DNA of 64,000 nt, from the NCBI RefSeq assembly GCF_028688795.1, contig NZ_JAQTXM010000028.1:1-64000 (forward strand), read 5' to 3'. A program made the position numbers and the translations under genes. Position 1 is the stretch's first letter; every line of letters begins with the position of its first letter. Origin of the DNA: Rhodoferax sp. (GTDB lineage Bacteria > Pseudomonadota > Gammaproteobacteria > Burkholderiales > Burkholderiaceae_C). Below are positions 50,407-59,576 of this stretch, in pieces. Below the pieces are notes generated by a model that saw only the letters and a program-made list of their open reading frames with translations, was not told where the DNA came from and made no database searches.

Positions 50407-51081
50407 TCAGATTGCACAAAACAGGCCTGATTCGTGGGTGTAAGCAATCCACAATGCCCAGGCAGAACTGGCCGCAAGTGCAAGGCCAGCCAGGCGCACT
50501 CCCCAATCACCTGAGTGGTTGCCCTTGAGACGCAGCCACAGCCAAGGCCCGAGCATCATGGACACACTGGTGCCCAGCGCAAACAGCGCCATCACCAACG
50601 CACCATCAAGTGCATTGCCAGTGAGACCTGCCACAAGCAGGGCCGAGTACAACAGGCCACACGGCAAAAAAGTCCAAAGAACGCCCACAACAAGTGGTGC
50701 ACCCCTGCCCCGCCCCATCGCTAAACTGCGGGCACCTGCCCAAATTTTGCGACCCGCTTGTTCCATCCACACTGGCTGCTGGGCCTTCCAAAGCAAGGCC
50801 AGACCCAAGACCATCATGGCCACATGGAACATGCTCCAGACAGGGCGCAGTACTGATGATTGAACCGCTAACCAGCCAAAACCTTGCATGGATACCGCCA
50901 CGATGGCCCCCAACCCTGAATAGCCGACAACCCGTCCTAATTGAAAAGTCCACATGGCCGAGGTTTTGTTTGACCCGGCCGCTTGTCCAATTCCGGCGCA
51001 AGCGGCACCACACATGGCAATGCAGTGCGGTCCCCCGGCAAGGCCCATGAGAAGCGCGGTCGTTGCGAGGGTTGTTTGCAT
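50407..51081 (-). CDS. DsbD_2/SafE-type membrane protein (cbb3-associated)
   Basis: A 224-residue protein with six predicted membrane segments. It has GLAGGPHCIAMCGAACAG near the N-terminus, the paired-Cys motif of the DsbD_2/TauE-SafE-like family, and FLPCGLLYSALLVAGLTG in the middle, a second conserved Cys helix. Such proteins are often annotated as sulfite exporters, but they recur beside cbb3 oxidase genes and are suspected to act in copper or redox supply for oxidase assembly; here that is inference from context. It starts 9 bp after hemN and is probably co-transcribed with it. Confidence 0.8.
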   Translation of the reverse strand: MQTTLATTALLMGLAGGPHCIAMCGAACAGIGQAAGSNKTSAMWTFQLGRVVGYSGLGAIVAVSMQGFGWLAVQSSVLRPVWSMFHVAMMVLGLALLWKAQQPVWMEQAGRKIWAGARSLAMGRGRGAPLVVGVLWTFLPCGLLYSALLVAGLTGNALDGALVMALFALGTSVSMMLGPWLWLRLKGNHSGDWGVRLAGLALAASSAWALWIAYTHESGLFCAI

Positions 51082-51090
51082 TATCCGAAT

Positions 51091-52488
51091 TTAGAGGATT
51101 TTGGAAAACTTGGCGCGAGTACGGTCAGTTTGCAGATACCGGTCAAACACCATGGCCACCGCACGCACAAAGAACCAGCCCTTAGGCGTAACTTTGATCC
51201 CGGCATCCTCGAGTTCGATCAGGCCCTGTTCGACCTGTGCCTGCAAAACTTCCAATTCTTTGGCGAAATACTGCTTGAAATCTACCAGATAAGCCAATTC
51301 AATCGACTCAAATGAGAGTCGGCCTTGGCACATCAAGGCCATGATGACCGCACGGCGCACCAAGTCATCGCGAGACAACGCCAGCCCACGCACCACAGGG
51401 AACTGCCCTTGGTCCAAAAAGTCGTAATACTCTTCGAGCGTCTTGGCGTTTTGGCTGTAAGTAGCACCAACCCGACCAATTGATGACACCCCCAAGCCCA
51501 CCATATCGCAATCAGGCTGCGTGCTGTACCCCTGAAAATTGCGATGCAGACGTCCTTGGCGTTTGGCCACTGCCAGTGAATCATTTGGCAGCGCAAAGTG
51601 ATCCATGCCAATGTAAACATAACCCGCAGCCATCAGCGCAGCCATTGAGCGAGCCAACATCGACACCTTGGCCGAAGCGGTTGGAATTTCCACCGAAGAG
51701 ATACGCCGCTGCGGCTTGAAACGCTCTGGCAAATGCGCATAGGCATACAAGGCAATGCGATCTGGCCTGAGCTCACAAATTTGAGCCATGGTGCGGTCAA
51801 ACGACTCAGGCGTTTGCTCAGGCAACCCATAAATCAGGTCAACGTTGACCGATTCAAAACCGCGGTCACGCGCAGCAGCGACCAGCGCGAACACTTGGTC
51901 AGCAGGCTGCACCCGATGCACGGCTTTTTGCACAGCGGGATCAAAATCCTGTACACCAAAACTCAAACGGTTAAACCCCAGCTCCGCCAGCGTATCAAGC
52001 CGCGACGCATCAATGGTGCGCGGATCAATCTCAATGGAGTATTCACCACCCGGCGTGAACGTGAAACTGCGCCTGAGCATGGCCATGAGCTCGCGTAGCT
52101 CATCATCCGACATAAAGGTTGGCGAACCACCACCTAAATGCAACTGAGACACCACCTGCCCCAGGCCCATGTGCTGGGTGTGTAGGTCAACCTCACGGCC
52201 CAGATATTTCAGATAGGCAGCAGCGCGATCATGGTGCTTGGTGATGATCTTGTTGCATGCACAGTAGTAGCAAAGCGACTCACAAAACGGAATATGCACA
52301 TACAGCGACAGTGGCAGCACCAAGGCAGCTGCGCCAGAACGACGCTGTTCCAGCGCCTGTATATAGTCTTGCGGCGTAAACGCCTCTACAAAACGATCTG
52401 CAGTCGGGTAAGACGTATACCGTGGTCCGGAAACATCGTACTGACGAATCAGACTCTCGGAAATTGGCTCAGCAGTACTTTCAATCAT
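51091..52488 (-). CDS. hemN: Oxygen-independent coproporphyrinogen III oxidase
   Basis: A 465-residue radical SAM enzyme. The cluster motif is in YVHIPFCESLCYYCACN (CxxxCxxC plus the extra Cys of true HemN). QLHLGGGSPTF, SIEIDPRTID, NRLSFGVQDFDPAVQ and VDLIYGLPEQT follow, with a C-terminal HemN domain. It makes protoporphyrinogen IX precursors without oxygen, so haem supply continues under anoxia. AGGAA lies 6 nt before the ATG. A perfect FNR box 53 bp upstream is shared with the divergent fnr gene. Confidence 0.95.
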   Translation of the reverse strand: MIESTAEPISESLIRQYDVSGPRYTSYPTADRFVEAFTPQDYIQALEQRRSGAAALVLPLSLYVHIPFCESLCYYCACNKIITKHHDRAAAYLKYLGREVDLHTQHMGLGQVVSQLHLGGGSPTFMSDDELRELMAMLRRSFTFTPGGEYSIEIDPRTIDASRLDTLAELGFNRLSFGVQDFDPAVQKAVHRVQPADQVFALVAAARDRGFESVNVDLIYGLPEQTPESFDRTMAQICELRPDRIALYAYAHLPERFKPQRRISSVEIPTASAKVSMLARSMAALMAAGYVYIGMDHFALPNDSLAVAKRQGRLHRNFQGYSTQPDCDMVGLGVSSIGRVGATYSQNAKTLEEYYDFLDQGQFPVVRGLALSRDDLVRRAVIMALMCQGRLSFESIELAYLVDFKQYFAKELEVLQAQVEQGLIELEDAGIKVTPKGWFFVRAVAMVFDRYLQTDRTRAKFSKIL

Positions 52489-52540
52489 GGATATTCCTTC
52501 ACAATGGTACCGAATATGCCAAATTTTTCTCTACTAATTC

Positions 52541-52554
52541 TTGATCTCAATCAA
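52541..52554. promoter_or_regulatory. Perfect FNR/ANR box between hemN and fnr
   Basis: TTGATCTCAATCAA matches TTGATnnnnATCAA exactly in both half-sites. It lies 53 bp upstream of the hemN ATG and 80 bp upstream of the fnr ATG, so it could activate hemN and autoregulate fnr. Confidence 0.85.
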
Positions 52555-52633
52555 TGAACAAAGAAAAAACGAAAGCGATCGAAAATTGACCCAGATCAGA
52601 ACATGGACACGAACAGTGTCAAAATCACCCCCC

Positions 52634-53344
52634 ATGAACCACGAACCCATCAAAATTGCTTGCTCAGACTGCAACATGCGCGAACTGTGTATGCCCGTTG
52701 GCCTTAGCAATACTGAGCTTGATCGGATTGACGAAATCATCGGTGCGCGCAGAAAAATAAAGCGCGGTGAGACAGTGTTTCACAACGGTGAGAAGTTCAC
52801 CAATCTCTATGCCATTCGGACTGGCTTTTTCAAGACATGCATCACCTCTGAAGATGGGCGTGATCAAGTGACGGGTTTCCAGATGGCTGGCGAAATCATT
52901 GGACTTGACGGCATCGTTCATGACCATCACACGTGTGACGCTGTCGCGCTTGAGGATGGCGAAATTTGCGCCATGCCCTTCGCACAGATTGAAGACTTAT
53001 CCCGCGAGGTGAACGCCTTGCAACACCATGTGCACAAGATCATGAGCCGTGAAATTGTGCGTGAGCATGGTGTGATGTTGCTGCTGGGAAGCATGCGGGC
53101 CGAAGAACGGCTGGCTGCTTTCTTGCTTAATCTGGCCCAACGCCTACACGCACGGGGCTTCTCTCAGTCTGAGTTGGTCTTGCGCATGACAAGAGAAGAA
53201 ATCGGCAGTTTCCTTGGTCTCAAACTGGAAACCATCAGCCGCACATTTTCTAAATTTGTTGACGATGGCATCGTTCAGGTTAAGCAACGCCACGTTCACA
53301 TTGTGAACACCGCAGCCCTGCAAGACATCGTCAACCCAAGATAA
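52634..53344 (+). CDS. fnr: FNR family oxygen-responsive transcription regulator
   Basis: 236 residues from ATG 52634 (MNHEPIKIACSDC). An in-frame TTG at 52541 would run through the FNR box and is rejected. The [4Fe-4S] ligands are visible: C10, C13 and C19, with C112 (GEICAMPF) at the 93-residue spacing seen in E. coli Fnr. A CRP-type effector domain and dimer helix follow, then a helix-turn-helix with the recognition helix ETISRTF (E-x2-SR, the FNR specificity). It activates anaerobic genes when the cluster is intact. All neighbouring genes are plausible targets. Confidence 0.95.
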   Translation: MNHEPIKIACSDCNMRELCMPVGLSNTELDRIDEIIGARRKIKRGETVFHNGEKFTNLYAIRTGFFKTCITSEDGRDQVTGFQMAGEIIGLDGIVHDHHTCDAVALEDGEICAMPFAQIEDLSREVNALQHHVHKIMSREIVREHGVMLLLGSMRAEERLAAFLLNLAQRLHARGFSQSELVLRMTREEIGSFLGLKLETISRTFSKFVDDGIVQVKQRHVHIVNTAALQDIVNPR

Positions 53345-53351
53345 GCATTTG

Positions 53352-53377
53352 AAAAAGCGGTTCGATCCGTTTTATTT
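53352..53377. terminator. Probable terminator between fnr and the FixH-like gene
   Basis: AAAGCGG (54-60) pairs with CCGTTTT (67-73), with one G-U pair and a 6-nt loop, followed by ATTT. The A/T flanks would serve both convergent genes. It overlaps the stop of the minus-strand gene. Confidence 0.5.
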
Positions 53378-53641
53378 CGGAGGCGGAACAATCCCCGTTT
53401 GGGCATGATTTCTGCCCAACATCGCCGGTGCCATACTGCTTTCTTTTCTGCGCGCTTCGATGGACTGATCTGACTGCCTGCTTGGTTGATAGGAATCGTC
53501 ACTGATGATTTCATTTGGCCGCGACATGGCCAGATAAAGCGTGATGAAACTTGCCACAACGACAACAGCGGGCAACCCAATCACAAGCCAAACGTGACCA
53601 AATTGCCACCATTTTTGGTTTAACTCATCATTTTTTTGCAT
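53372..53641 (-). CDS. Small FixH-like membrane protein
   Basis: 89 residues: WWQFGHVWLVIGLPAVVVVASFITLYLAMSRP gives one membrane anchor that matches the N-terminus of FixH proteins. The rest is a short polar tail (SMAPAMLGRNHAQTG). Full FixH is ~150 residues, so this lacks most of the periplasmic domain, as in other Comamonadaceae to my recollection. FixH/CcoH assists cbb3 oxidase assembly and stability. It sits directly downstream of ccoP, where ccoG is usually found first; ccoG is absent. A strong terminator precedes it, so it may need its own promoter. Confidence 0.7.
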   Translation of the reverse strand: MQKNDELNQKWWQFGHVWLVIGLPAVVVVASFITLYLAMSRPNEIISDDSYQPSRQSDQSIEARRKESSMAPAMLGRNHAQTGIVPPPK

Positions 53642-53718
53642 TTGCAGGTGCCTTTAACTCTTGAAGGAAGGCGGCGCCAAGAGCCGCCGCGTGTAGTCGT
53701 CACGGTATCTGATACTGT

Positions 53719-53758
53719 CAAAAAAGAAAGAACTTGGCCTCTAGCTAAAAGACCAAGT
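53719..53758 (-). terminator. Terminator of the ccoNOQP operon containing a dispersed-repeat core
   Basis: On the minus strand ACTTGGTCTTT pairs over 11 positions (two G-U) with AGAGGCCAAGT around the loop TAGCT, then TCTTTCTTTTTT follows. The right arm contains CTAGAGGCC, the most conserved block of the dispersed element, so the terminator looks built from a half copy. It lies 26 bp after the ccoP stop. Confidence 0.8.
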
Positions 53759-53783
53759 CCATTCACAAATAACCTCAAAGGTT

Positions 53784-54683
53784 TTATTTGTTTGACAGAC
53801 CCCAAATGTAAGAAGTCAACACATGAATTTGAGCTTCAGTGAGTCGTTCAGCCTGCGCAGGCATGACGTTGACCTTGCCATTGTTGATCATGTCAACAAT
53901 GGCTTTTTCGCCAAAGCCGTGTAACCAGATGTTGTCAGTCAAATTGGCAGAGCCTACAGCTTGCATGCCTTTGCCATCAGCGCCGTGGCATGCAGCGCAC
54001 ACAGCAAACTTCTCTTTACCCAATGCTGCGCGTGCGGAGTCATGCGGACTGTTAGAAAGGCTCAGAACATACTGGGCCACGTTTTTCACATCGTCAGCAG
54101 TGCCTAAAGCAGCAGCCATGGGAGGCATGTTGCCGTTGCGACCACCGACCAGCGTTTCCTTGATTTTGTCAGTGGTCCCGCCATGGAGCCAATCGCCATC
54201 TGTCAGATTCGGGAAACCCTTGTTACCGCGAGCATCGGATGCATGACACTGTGCACAGTTATTTCCGTACAAGCGCTCACCAATGGCCATAGCCTGTGCG
54301 TCTTTGGCAACATCTTCTGGCTTCATCGACATGAACTTGGCGTAGATCGGTGCAATTTCAGCATTGCCCTTGGCAACTTCATCTGCATGCAGCTTGGCTG
54401 AAGACCAACCCAGCGTACCCTTGTAGCTGCCCAGACCAGGATAAAGCACCAGATAGGCCAAAGCAAATATGATGGTGAATACAAACATGTAACTCCACCA
54501 CCGTGGTAGCGGGTTATTCATCTCGCGAAGGTCACCATCCCAAACGTGGCCCGTGGTGTTATCACCAGCCGTCGTAGCTTTCATCTTGCCGGTGATGATC
54601 AACAAAACCAAGCAAGCGATGATGCTGACCAACGTGAGCCCGGAGACATATATCTCCCAAAAATTACTTGTGAAATCGCTCAT
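53784..54683 (-). CDS. ccoP: cbb3-type cytochrome c oxidase subunit III (dihaem)
   Basis: A 299-residue protein: N-terminal membrane segments (EIYVSGLTLVSIIACLVLLII and the WWSYMFVFTIIFALAYLVLYPG helix after the HVWDGDLREMNNPLPRWW motif) followed by two cytochrome c domains with CAQCH and CAACH haem sites. It passes electrons from soluble cytochromes to CcoO/CcoN. AGGA precedes the ATG at 54683. Last subunit gene before the operon terminator. Confidence 0.96.
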   Translation of the reverse strand: MSDFTSNFWEIYVSGLTLVSIIACLVLLIITGKMKATTAGDNTTGHVWDGDLREMNNPLPRWWSYMFVFTIIFALAYLVLYPGLGSYKGTLGWSSAKLHADEVAKGNAEIAPIYAKFMSMKPEDVAKDAQAMAIGERLYGNNCAQCHASDARGNKGFPNLTDGDWLHGGTTDKIKETLVGGRNGNMPPMAAALGTADDVKNVAQYVLSLSNSPHDSARAALGKEKFAVCAACHGADGKGMQAVGSANLTDNIWLHGFGEKAIVDMINNGKVNVMPAQAERLTEAQIHVLTSYIWGLSNK

Positions 54684-54708
54684 TTTTATTTCCTATTAGG
54701 TGAAATTG

Positions 54709-54852
54709 TCAATCCTGCTCAAATGGCAGGTTGGCAGCTTTTTCAAAGTCCGCCGAATTCTTGCGTGAGTAAGCCCACGCGATGATCCCGACAAAAGCAA
54801 GAAAGCTGACCACCGTCACCAGTGAGCGCAGTGTGTTGACATCAAACTCCAT
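54709..54852 (-). CDS. ccoQ: cbb3 oxidase small subunit CcoQ
   Basis: A 47-residue protein: MEFDVNTLRSLVTVVSFLAF begins it, giving one membrane helix, then AWAYSRKNSADFEKAANLPF, the typical cytosolic tail of CcoQ/FixQ. It stabilises the cbb3 complex. It lies between ccoO (12 bp gap) and ccoP (25 bp gap), on the same strand. Confidence 0.9.
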   Translation of the reverse strand: MEFDVNTLRSLVTVVSFLAFVGIIAWAYSRKNSADFEKAANLPFEQD

Positions 54853-54864
54853 TAGTGTCCCCTG

Positions 54865-55491
54865 TTACTTTGCAGTTGTTCCGAGTACCTGGAGGTATGC
54901 CACCATGGCATCCATTTCGGTCTTGCCCTTGAGCTCTTCTACTGAAGCCGCAATTTCGGCATCGGTGTAAGGCACACCAACTTTACGCAGAGCCTTCATG
55001 TGAGACGGCATGCTTTCTGCATCAACCGGGGTACCCATCAACCACGGGTAAGCAGGCATGATGGACTCAGGCACCAAGTCACGAGGGTTATTCAAATGCG
55101 TGATCTGCCACTGATCGCTGTACTTGCCACCTACGCGATGCAAATCAGGACCAGTGCGCTTGCTACCCCATTGAAATGGGTGGTCATAAACAAACTCGTT
55201 CGCTTTTGAATACGGACCATAACGCAGTGTCTCGGCGCGGAATGGCCGGATCATCTGTGAGTGGCAGTTGTAGCAACCTTCACGCGTATAGATATCACGC
55301 CCTGCCAACTGAAGCGATGTGTATGGCTTCAGGCCAGGTGCAGCAATGGTGGTTGATTTCTGGAAGAACAAGGGAACAATTTCAACCAGACCACCGAACA
55401 ACAACACAATCAGGATCAATACGATCATCAAGCCATTGTTGGTTTCGATCGTTGAGTGCGACATGCCGCCGCTTTGATTCGGGTTAGACAT
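54865..55491 (-). CDS. ccoO: cbb3-type cytochrome c oxidase subunit II (monohaem)
   Basis: A 208-residue protein: one N-terminal anchor ([24 protein letters not shown]) and a cytochrome c domain with [21 protein letters not shown], the CcoO signature holding the CxxCH haem site. The distal Met ligand is probably in the later [15 protein letters not shown] precedes the start. 12 bp downstream of ccoN. Confidence 0.97.
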   Translation of the reverse strand: MSNPNQSGGMSHSTIETNNGLMIVLILIVLLFGGLVEIVPLFFQKSTTIAAPGLKPYTSLQLAGRDIYTREGCYNCHSQMIRPFRAETLRYGPYSKANEFVYDHPFQWGSKRTGPDLHRVGGKYSDQWQITHLNNPRDLVPESIMPAYPWLMGTPVDAESMPSHMKALRKVGVPYTDAEIAASVEELKGKTEMDAMVAYLQVLGTTAK

Positions 55492-55503
55492 AATTTTTAT
55501 ACC

Positions 55504-56946
55504 TCAAGCGTGTGCAAGAACTGACGGAATGGCTACATTCACCGAGCGACCTGAAGTAGCTGTCTTGATCGTGTTCCATAACATGATGATCATGCCCGAC
55601 AAGTAAAGCAGACCTCCAGCCAAACGCAATACATAGAACGGATAGCTGGCTTTGACAGACTCCACAAAGGTGTAGGTCAGGGTGCCATCAGGGTTGATCG
55701 ACCTCCACATCAGGCCTTGCATCACACCAGCAATCCACAAAGCTGCAATGTAAAGCACGATACCAATGGTGGCCATGTAAAAGTGCACTTCAATGGCTTT
55801 GACGCTGAACATTTGCTTTTGACCGAAAAGACGCGGAATCAGGTAATACATGGAACCCATGGTGACCAGACCCACCCAGCCCAAGGCACCAGAGTGCACA
55901 TGTCCGACAGTCCAGTCGGTGTAGTGAGACAAGGCGTTAACAGTTTTGATGGCCATCATTGGGCCTTCAAAAGTGGACATGCCATAGAAAGACAAAGACA
56001 CAATCAGGAAACGCAAGATAGGGTCATCGCGCAGTTTGTGCCAGGCGCCAGACAGCGTCATGATGCCGTTGATCATGCCACCCCAACTGGGTGCCAACAA
56101 AATCAGGGAGAACACCATACCCACGGATTGAGTCCAGTCAGGCAAGGCGGTGTAATGCAAATGGTGAGGACCCGCCCACATGTACGTGAAGATCAGCGCC
56201 CAGAAGTGAACGATGGACAGACGGTAAGAGTAAACAGGACGACCCGCTTGCTTGGGGATGAAGTAATACATCATGCCCAAGAAGCCCGCCGTCAGGAAAA
56301 AGCCCACTGCATTGTGGCCATACCACCACTGCACCATGGCATCCTGCACGCCAGCATAAGCCGAATATGACTTCATGCTGGTGATGCTGACCGGCATAGC
56401 AGCGCTGTTAACCAGGTGCAACAAAGCCACAGCCAGGATGAACGCGCCAAAGAACCAGTTAGCCACATAAATGTGCTTCACTTTGCGAGTGCCAACGGTG
56501 CCAAAAAACACCACCGCGTAAGACACCCAGACCAGTGTGATCAGAATGTCAATGGGCCACTCAAGCTCAGCATATTCTTTGCCTTCGGTGAATCCCATGG
56601 GCAAAGAAATGGCAGCTGCCAAGATAACCACTTGCCACCCCCAAAAGGTGAAAGCTGCCAGCTTGTCACTGAAGATGCGCACTTGACAAGTACGCTGAAC
56701 AACATAATACGAAGTCGCAAAAAGACCACACCCACCAAACGCAAAAATAACCGCATTGGTGTGCAAGGGACGCAATCGCCCAAAGGACAAATACGAAATA
56801 CCCAAATTAAGCTCGGGCCAAGCCAACTGGGCGGCGATGATCACGCCGACCAGCATACCGACCACGCCCCAAACGACGGTCATGATGGCGAACTGCCTTA
56901 CAACTTTGTCGTTGTAAGTCGTCGCCTGCGAATTTGCAAATGCCAT
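55504..56946 (-). CDS. ccoN: cbb3-type cytochrome c oxidase subunit I
   Basis: 480 residues from ATG 56946, preceded by AGAGG at 5 nt; a GTG two codons upstream overlaps that site and is unlikely. It is a 12-helix haem-copper oxidase subunit with conserved His-containing segments ([63 protein letters not shown]) for haems b and b3 and CuB. It reduces O2 with high affinity at the inner membrane. A perfect FNR box lies 59 bp upstream. Confidence 0.97.
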   Translation of the reverse strand: MAFANSQATTYNDKVVRQFAIMTVVWGVVGMLVGVIIAAQLAWPELNLGISYLSFGRLRPLHTNAVIFAFGGCGLFATSYYVVQRTCQVRIFSDKLAAFTFWGWQVVILAAAISLPMGFTEGKEYAELEWPIDILITLVWVSYAVVFFGTVGTRKVKHIYVANWFFGAFILAVALLHLVNSAAMPVSITSMKSYSAYAGVQDAMVQWWYGHNAVGFFLTAGFLGMMYYFIPKQAGRPVYSYRLSIVHFWALIFTYMWAGPHHLHYTALPDWTQSVGMVFSLILLAPSWGGMINGIMTLSGAWHKLRDDPILRFLIVSLSFYGMSTFEGPMMAIKTVNALSHYTDWTVGHVHSGALGWVGLVTMGSMYYLIPRLFGQKQMFSVKAIEVHFYMATIGIVLYIAALWIAGVMQGLMWRSINPDGTLTYTFVESVKASYPFYVLRLAGGLLYLSGMIIMLWNTIKTATSGRSVNVAIPSVLAHA

Positions 56947-57004
56947 GTTCACCTCTTTTCAGTTTATCTAGCCGATAGTTTGCACGACTCCGGTCGCGCG
57001 CCAT

Positions 57005-57018
57005 TTGATACAAATCAA
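57005..57018. promoter_or_regulatory. Perfect FNR/ANR box upstream of ccoN
   Basis: TTGATACAAATCAA (read on the plus strand) fits TTGATnnnnATCAA exactly. It lies between ccoS and ccoN, centred about 65 bp before the ccoN ATG. If it acts from -41.5, transcription would begin near 56970. Confidence 0.88.
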
Positions 57019-57033
57019 ATTGTTACAAAATTC

Positions 57034-57171
57034 TTATCCATCCTTAAGAATTCTCTCCCCTTCTTGCTCAATGTCATCAAATTGCCCGCGATAAATGGCC
57101 CACCAGATCCCTCCGATGATCAAAAACACTAAAACCACCGAGAGCGGCACCAACATATACAAGATGTCCAT
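57034..57171 (-). CDS. ccoS: cbb3 oxidase maturation protein CcoS
   Basis: 45 residues: MDILYMLVPLSVVLVFLIIG starts it, forming one membrane helix, followed by IWWAIYRGQFDDIEQEGERI, the diagnostic CcoS tail with the paired Asp. CcoS is needed for haem and CuB insertion into CcoN. The start codon overlaps the ccoI stop by one base (TGATG), so the two are translationally coupled. Confidence 0.95.
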   Translation of the reverse strand: MDILYMLVPLSVVLVFLIIGGIWWAIYRGQFDDIEQEGERILKDG

Positions 57172-59471
57172 CAAGTTTTCCGTTCAAACTGCGCATCGTT
57201 AGACAAACGCAAGGCATTGAGTACCACCAGCAATGAACTGCTCGCCATGCCCAATCCTGCCAGCCACGCTGGAAGCATACCGGCAATTGCCAAGGGGACG
57301 CAGGCGGCGTTGTAAATTGCTGCCCACCATAAATTTTGTCGCACCACAGCCAGCGTGCGTCGCGACAGTAGAAGCGAATCAACCACATTGGTTAATCGAC
57401 TGCCAGACACCAGAAAATCGGCCTGCGCTTGTGCCAGCGGTACGGCTTGGCCAAATGCAAAGGATGCATGCGCACCCGCCAACACCGGCCCATCGTTCAA
57501 ACCGTCACCGACCACTGCAACTCTATGCCCATCGACCTGCGATTGGCGCATGAAATCAAGCTTCTCTTGCGGCGAACAATGCCCCTTGACGTTTGAAATT
57601 CCAACTTTTTCAGCGACTCGCAGGGCAGCGTCACTGGCATCGCCCGACAGCAAATACACGCTGATGCCCGCGTGTTGCAAGGCAGCCACCGTTTCGGCCG
57701 CATCCGGACGAATGTCTTCCTGGAATTCGAAGCTTGCCAGCCAACCGTGGTCATCGCTTAAATGAACCTTGAGGATGGGCGAGTCAGCAGCAGCCAGACC
57801 GCAAAACTCAGCAGACCCCAAACGAAGCGATTTTGTAGCGACAGAGGCATCGCCCAAACTCACCAGGCCGCTCACGCCCTGCCCGGTTTGTTCCTCGACC
57901 TTTTCAGCGCGCCACAACGGAGAAATTTCAGCCAGCGCCGCTGCAGCGCAAAGGGCTTTAGACACCGGATGCAACGAATGCTGCGCCAGCGCTGATGCCA
58001 TGGCCAGCACTCGTTGCTCAGACTGCCCGGTACGCACCGTCACCTGACCCAACACCATTGCATCCCGCGTCAGTGTGCCCGTTTTGTCAAACATCACGGT
58101 GTCAACAGCGGCCAACGACTCAAACGCATCAAGGCGCCGGACCAAAACACCCCGCTTGGCCAAAGCACCTGCCGCCGACAACATGGCCGCAGGCGTGGCC
58201 AAAGAAAGCGCGCAAGGGCAAGTCACGATCAACACCGATACGGCGACCATCAAGGCCCGCTCAGGGTCAGTTTGCCACCAGTAAGCACAGGCCAAGCCAG
58301 CCGCGACCAGCACACCAGCCAAAAATGGTTTGGCAATTTTGTCAGCTAGGCGAGCCAATGGGGGCTTGGTGGTGGAGGCACTTTCCATCAAGCTGACAAT
58401 TTGCGCAAAACGCGTTTGCTCACCCACCCGGTCAACCCGCATGCGCACCACAGCAGCCAGGTTGTGGCTGCCAGAAATTACCTCATCACCCGCGCTGCGG
58501 GTCAGGGGACGCGACTCTCCAGTTAACAACGACTCGTCTACTGAGGTGTTCCCCTGCAACAAGATGCCATCCGCAGGAAAGGCCTCGCCTGGCAGCACGC
58601 GAATCACGTCGCCGCACTGCAGCCGCCGCACTGGCACGCGCTCGAACTCACCATCGGCCTTAAGCCGGGCCACGCTGTCGGGCAGGCGGTTCATCAAAGC
58701 TTCCAGCGCACCAGCTGTCTTGTCACGTAAACGCAGCTCCAGCCAGCGCCCGGCCAGCAGAAAAAACACAAACATCGTGAGCGAGTCAAAGTACACCTCC
58801 GCGCCAAACACACCCGTTGGGTCAAACGTGCCCGCGGTGCTGACCACAAACGTGATCAACATACCCAGCGCAACCGGCAGGTCCATACTGATACGCCGGT
58901 GCAGCACATCACGCCAGGCATTACTAAAGAATGGTCCACACGAAAACAAAATCACGGGCAAAGTCAACACCCAGGACGCCCAGCGCAGCAATTGTTCCAA
59001 CTCCACGGTCAAGTCACCCGGCTTCGCAATGTAGGCGGGATAGGCATACATCATCACCTGCATCATGCACAGCCCCGCCACCATCATCCGCCACAACGCC
59101 TTGCGCGACTCAACAAGACGACGCTCGCGGGAAAAAGCGTCGTTGGCCGGAAGCGCCCGGTAACCCGCCTGTTGCACCGCCTGCATCCAGCCCGAGGGTG
59201 CCACAGCTTGTGACTGCCAAACCACCTTGGCACGGTGGCTACCGGCACTCACCTCAGCCTTGAGTACACCTGGCACACCTTTGAGCACGTCTTCAATCGT
59301 CAGCGCACACGCCGCGCAGTGCATGCCCTCAATGAGCACATTGGACTCCCAGCAACCTGTTTGCTGAGCATCTGGGCGACTAAAAGCAGCCCACTCTTGC
59401 TCGTCGTCAAGAAGTTGCAGCGTGTCGAGCGTGTCAGGTTTGGTGGGAAAACTAAGGGGTACGGAGGACAT
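57171..59471 (-). CDS. ccoI: Copper-transporting P1B-type ATPase for cbb3 assembly
   Basis: A 766-residue heavy-metal P-type ATPase: N-terminal metal-binding domain with GMHCAACALTIEDVL, membrane CPC motif (TCPCALSLATPAA), phosphorylation motif DKTGTLT, and the hinge motif VGDGLNDGPVLAGA. CcoI/FixI pumps copper out of the cytoplasm to supply CuB of cbb3 oxidase rather than for resistance. Context (immediately upstream of ccoS and ccoNOQP) supports ccoI over copA. It diverges from uspA across a weak FNR-like site. Confidence 0.94.
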   Translation of the reverse strand: MSSVPLSFPTKPDTLDTLQLLDDEQEWAAFSRPDAQQTGCWESNVLIEGMHCAACALTIEDVLKGVPGVLKAEVSAGSHRAKVVWQSQAVAPSGWMQAVQQAGYRALPANDAFSRERRLVESRKALWRMMVAGLCMMQVMMYAYPAYIAKPGDLTVELEQLLRWASWVLTLPVILFSCGPFFSNAWRDVLHRRISMDLPVALGMLITFVVSTAGTFDPTGVFGAEVYFDSLTMFVFFLLAGRWLELRLRDKTAGALEALMNRLPDSVARLKADGEFERVPVRRLQCGDVIRVLPGEAFPADGILLQGNTSVDESLLTGESRPLTRSAGDEVISGSHNLAAVVRMRVDRVGEQTRFAQIVSLMESASTTKPPLARLADKIAKPFLAGVLVAAGLACAYWWQTDPERALMVAVSVLIVTCPCALSLATPAAMLSAAGALAKRGVLVRRLDAFESLAAVDTVMFDKTGTLTRDAMVLGQVTVRTGQSEQRVLAMASALAQHSLHPVSKALCAAAALAEISPLWRAEKVEEQTGQGVSGLVSLGDASVATKSLRLGSAEFCGLAAADSPILKVHLSDDHGWLASFEFQEDIRPDAAETVAALQHAGISVYLLSGDASDAALRVAEKVGISNVKGHCSPQEKLDFMRQSQVDGHRVAVVGDGLNDGPVLAGAHASFAFGQAVPLAQAQADFLVSGSRLTNVVDSLLLSRRTLAVVRQNLWWAAIYNAACVPLAIAGMLPAWLAGLGMASSSLLVVLNALRLSNDAQFERKT

Positions 59472-59506
59472 TGGGCGAAGGTTAACTGACGTAACGTGCT
59501 GAATGC

Positions 59507-59520
59507 ATGAGATATATCAA
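59507..59520. promoter_or_regulatory. Imperfect FNR-like site between ccoI and uspA
   Basis: ATGAGATATATCAA keeps the right half-site ATCAA and three of five positions on the left. It lies 35 bp from the ccoI start and 56 bp from the uspA start. Confidence 0.45.
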
Positions 59521-59576
59521 GAAAGGCGCTGAGTGTAAGGTTATGCTGCTCGTTTAAACCTGAAGGAGACGCAATC

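Noticed and set aside
52541-52633. Longer fnr starting at TTG 52541
   Set aside because: It would translate through the FNR box and promoter region, and the added residues are unlike Fnr N-termini.
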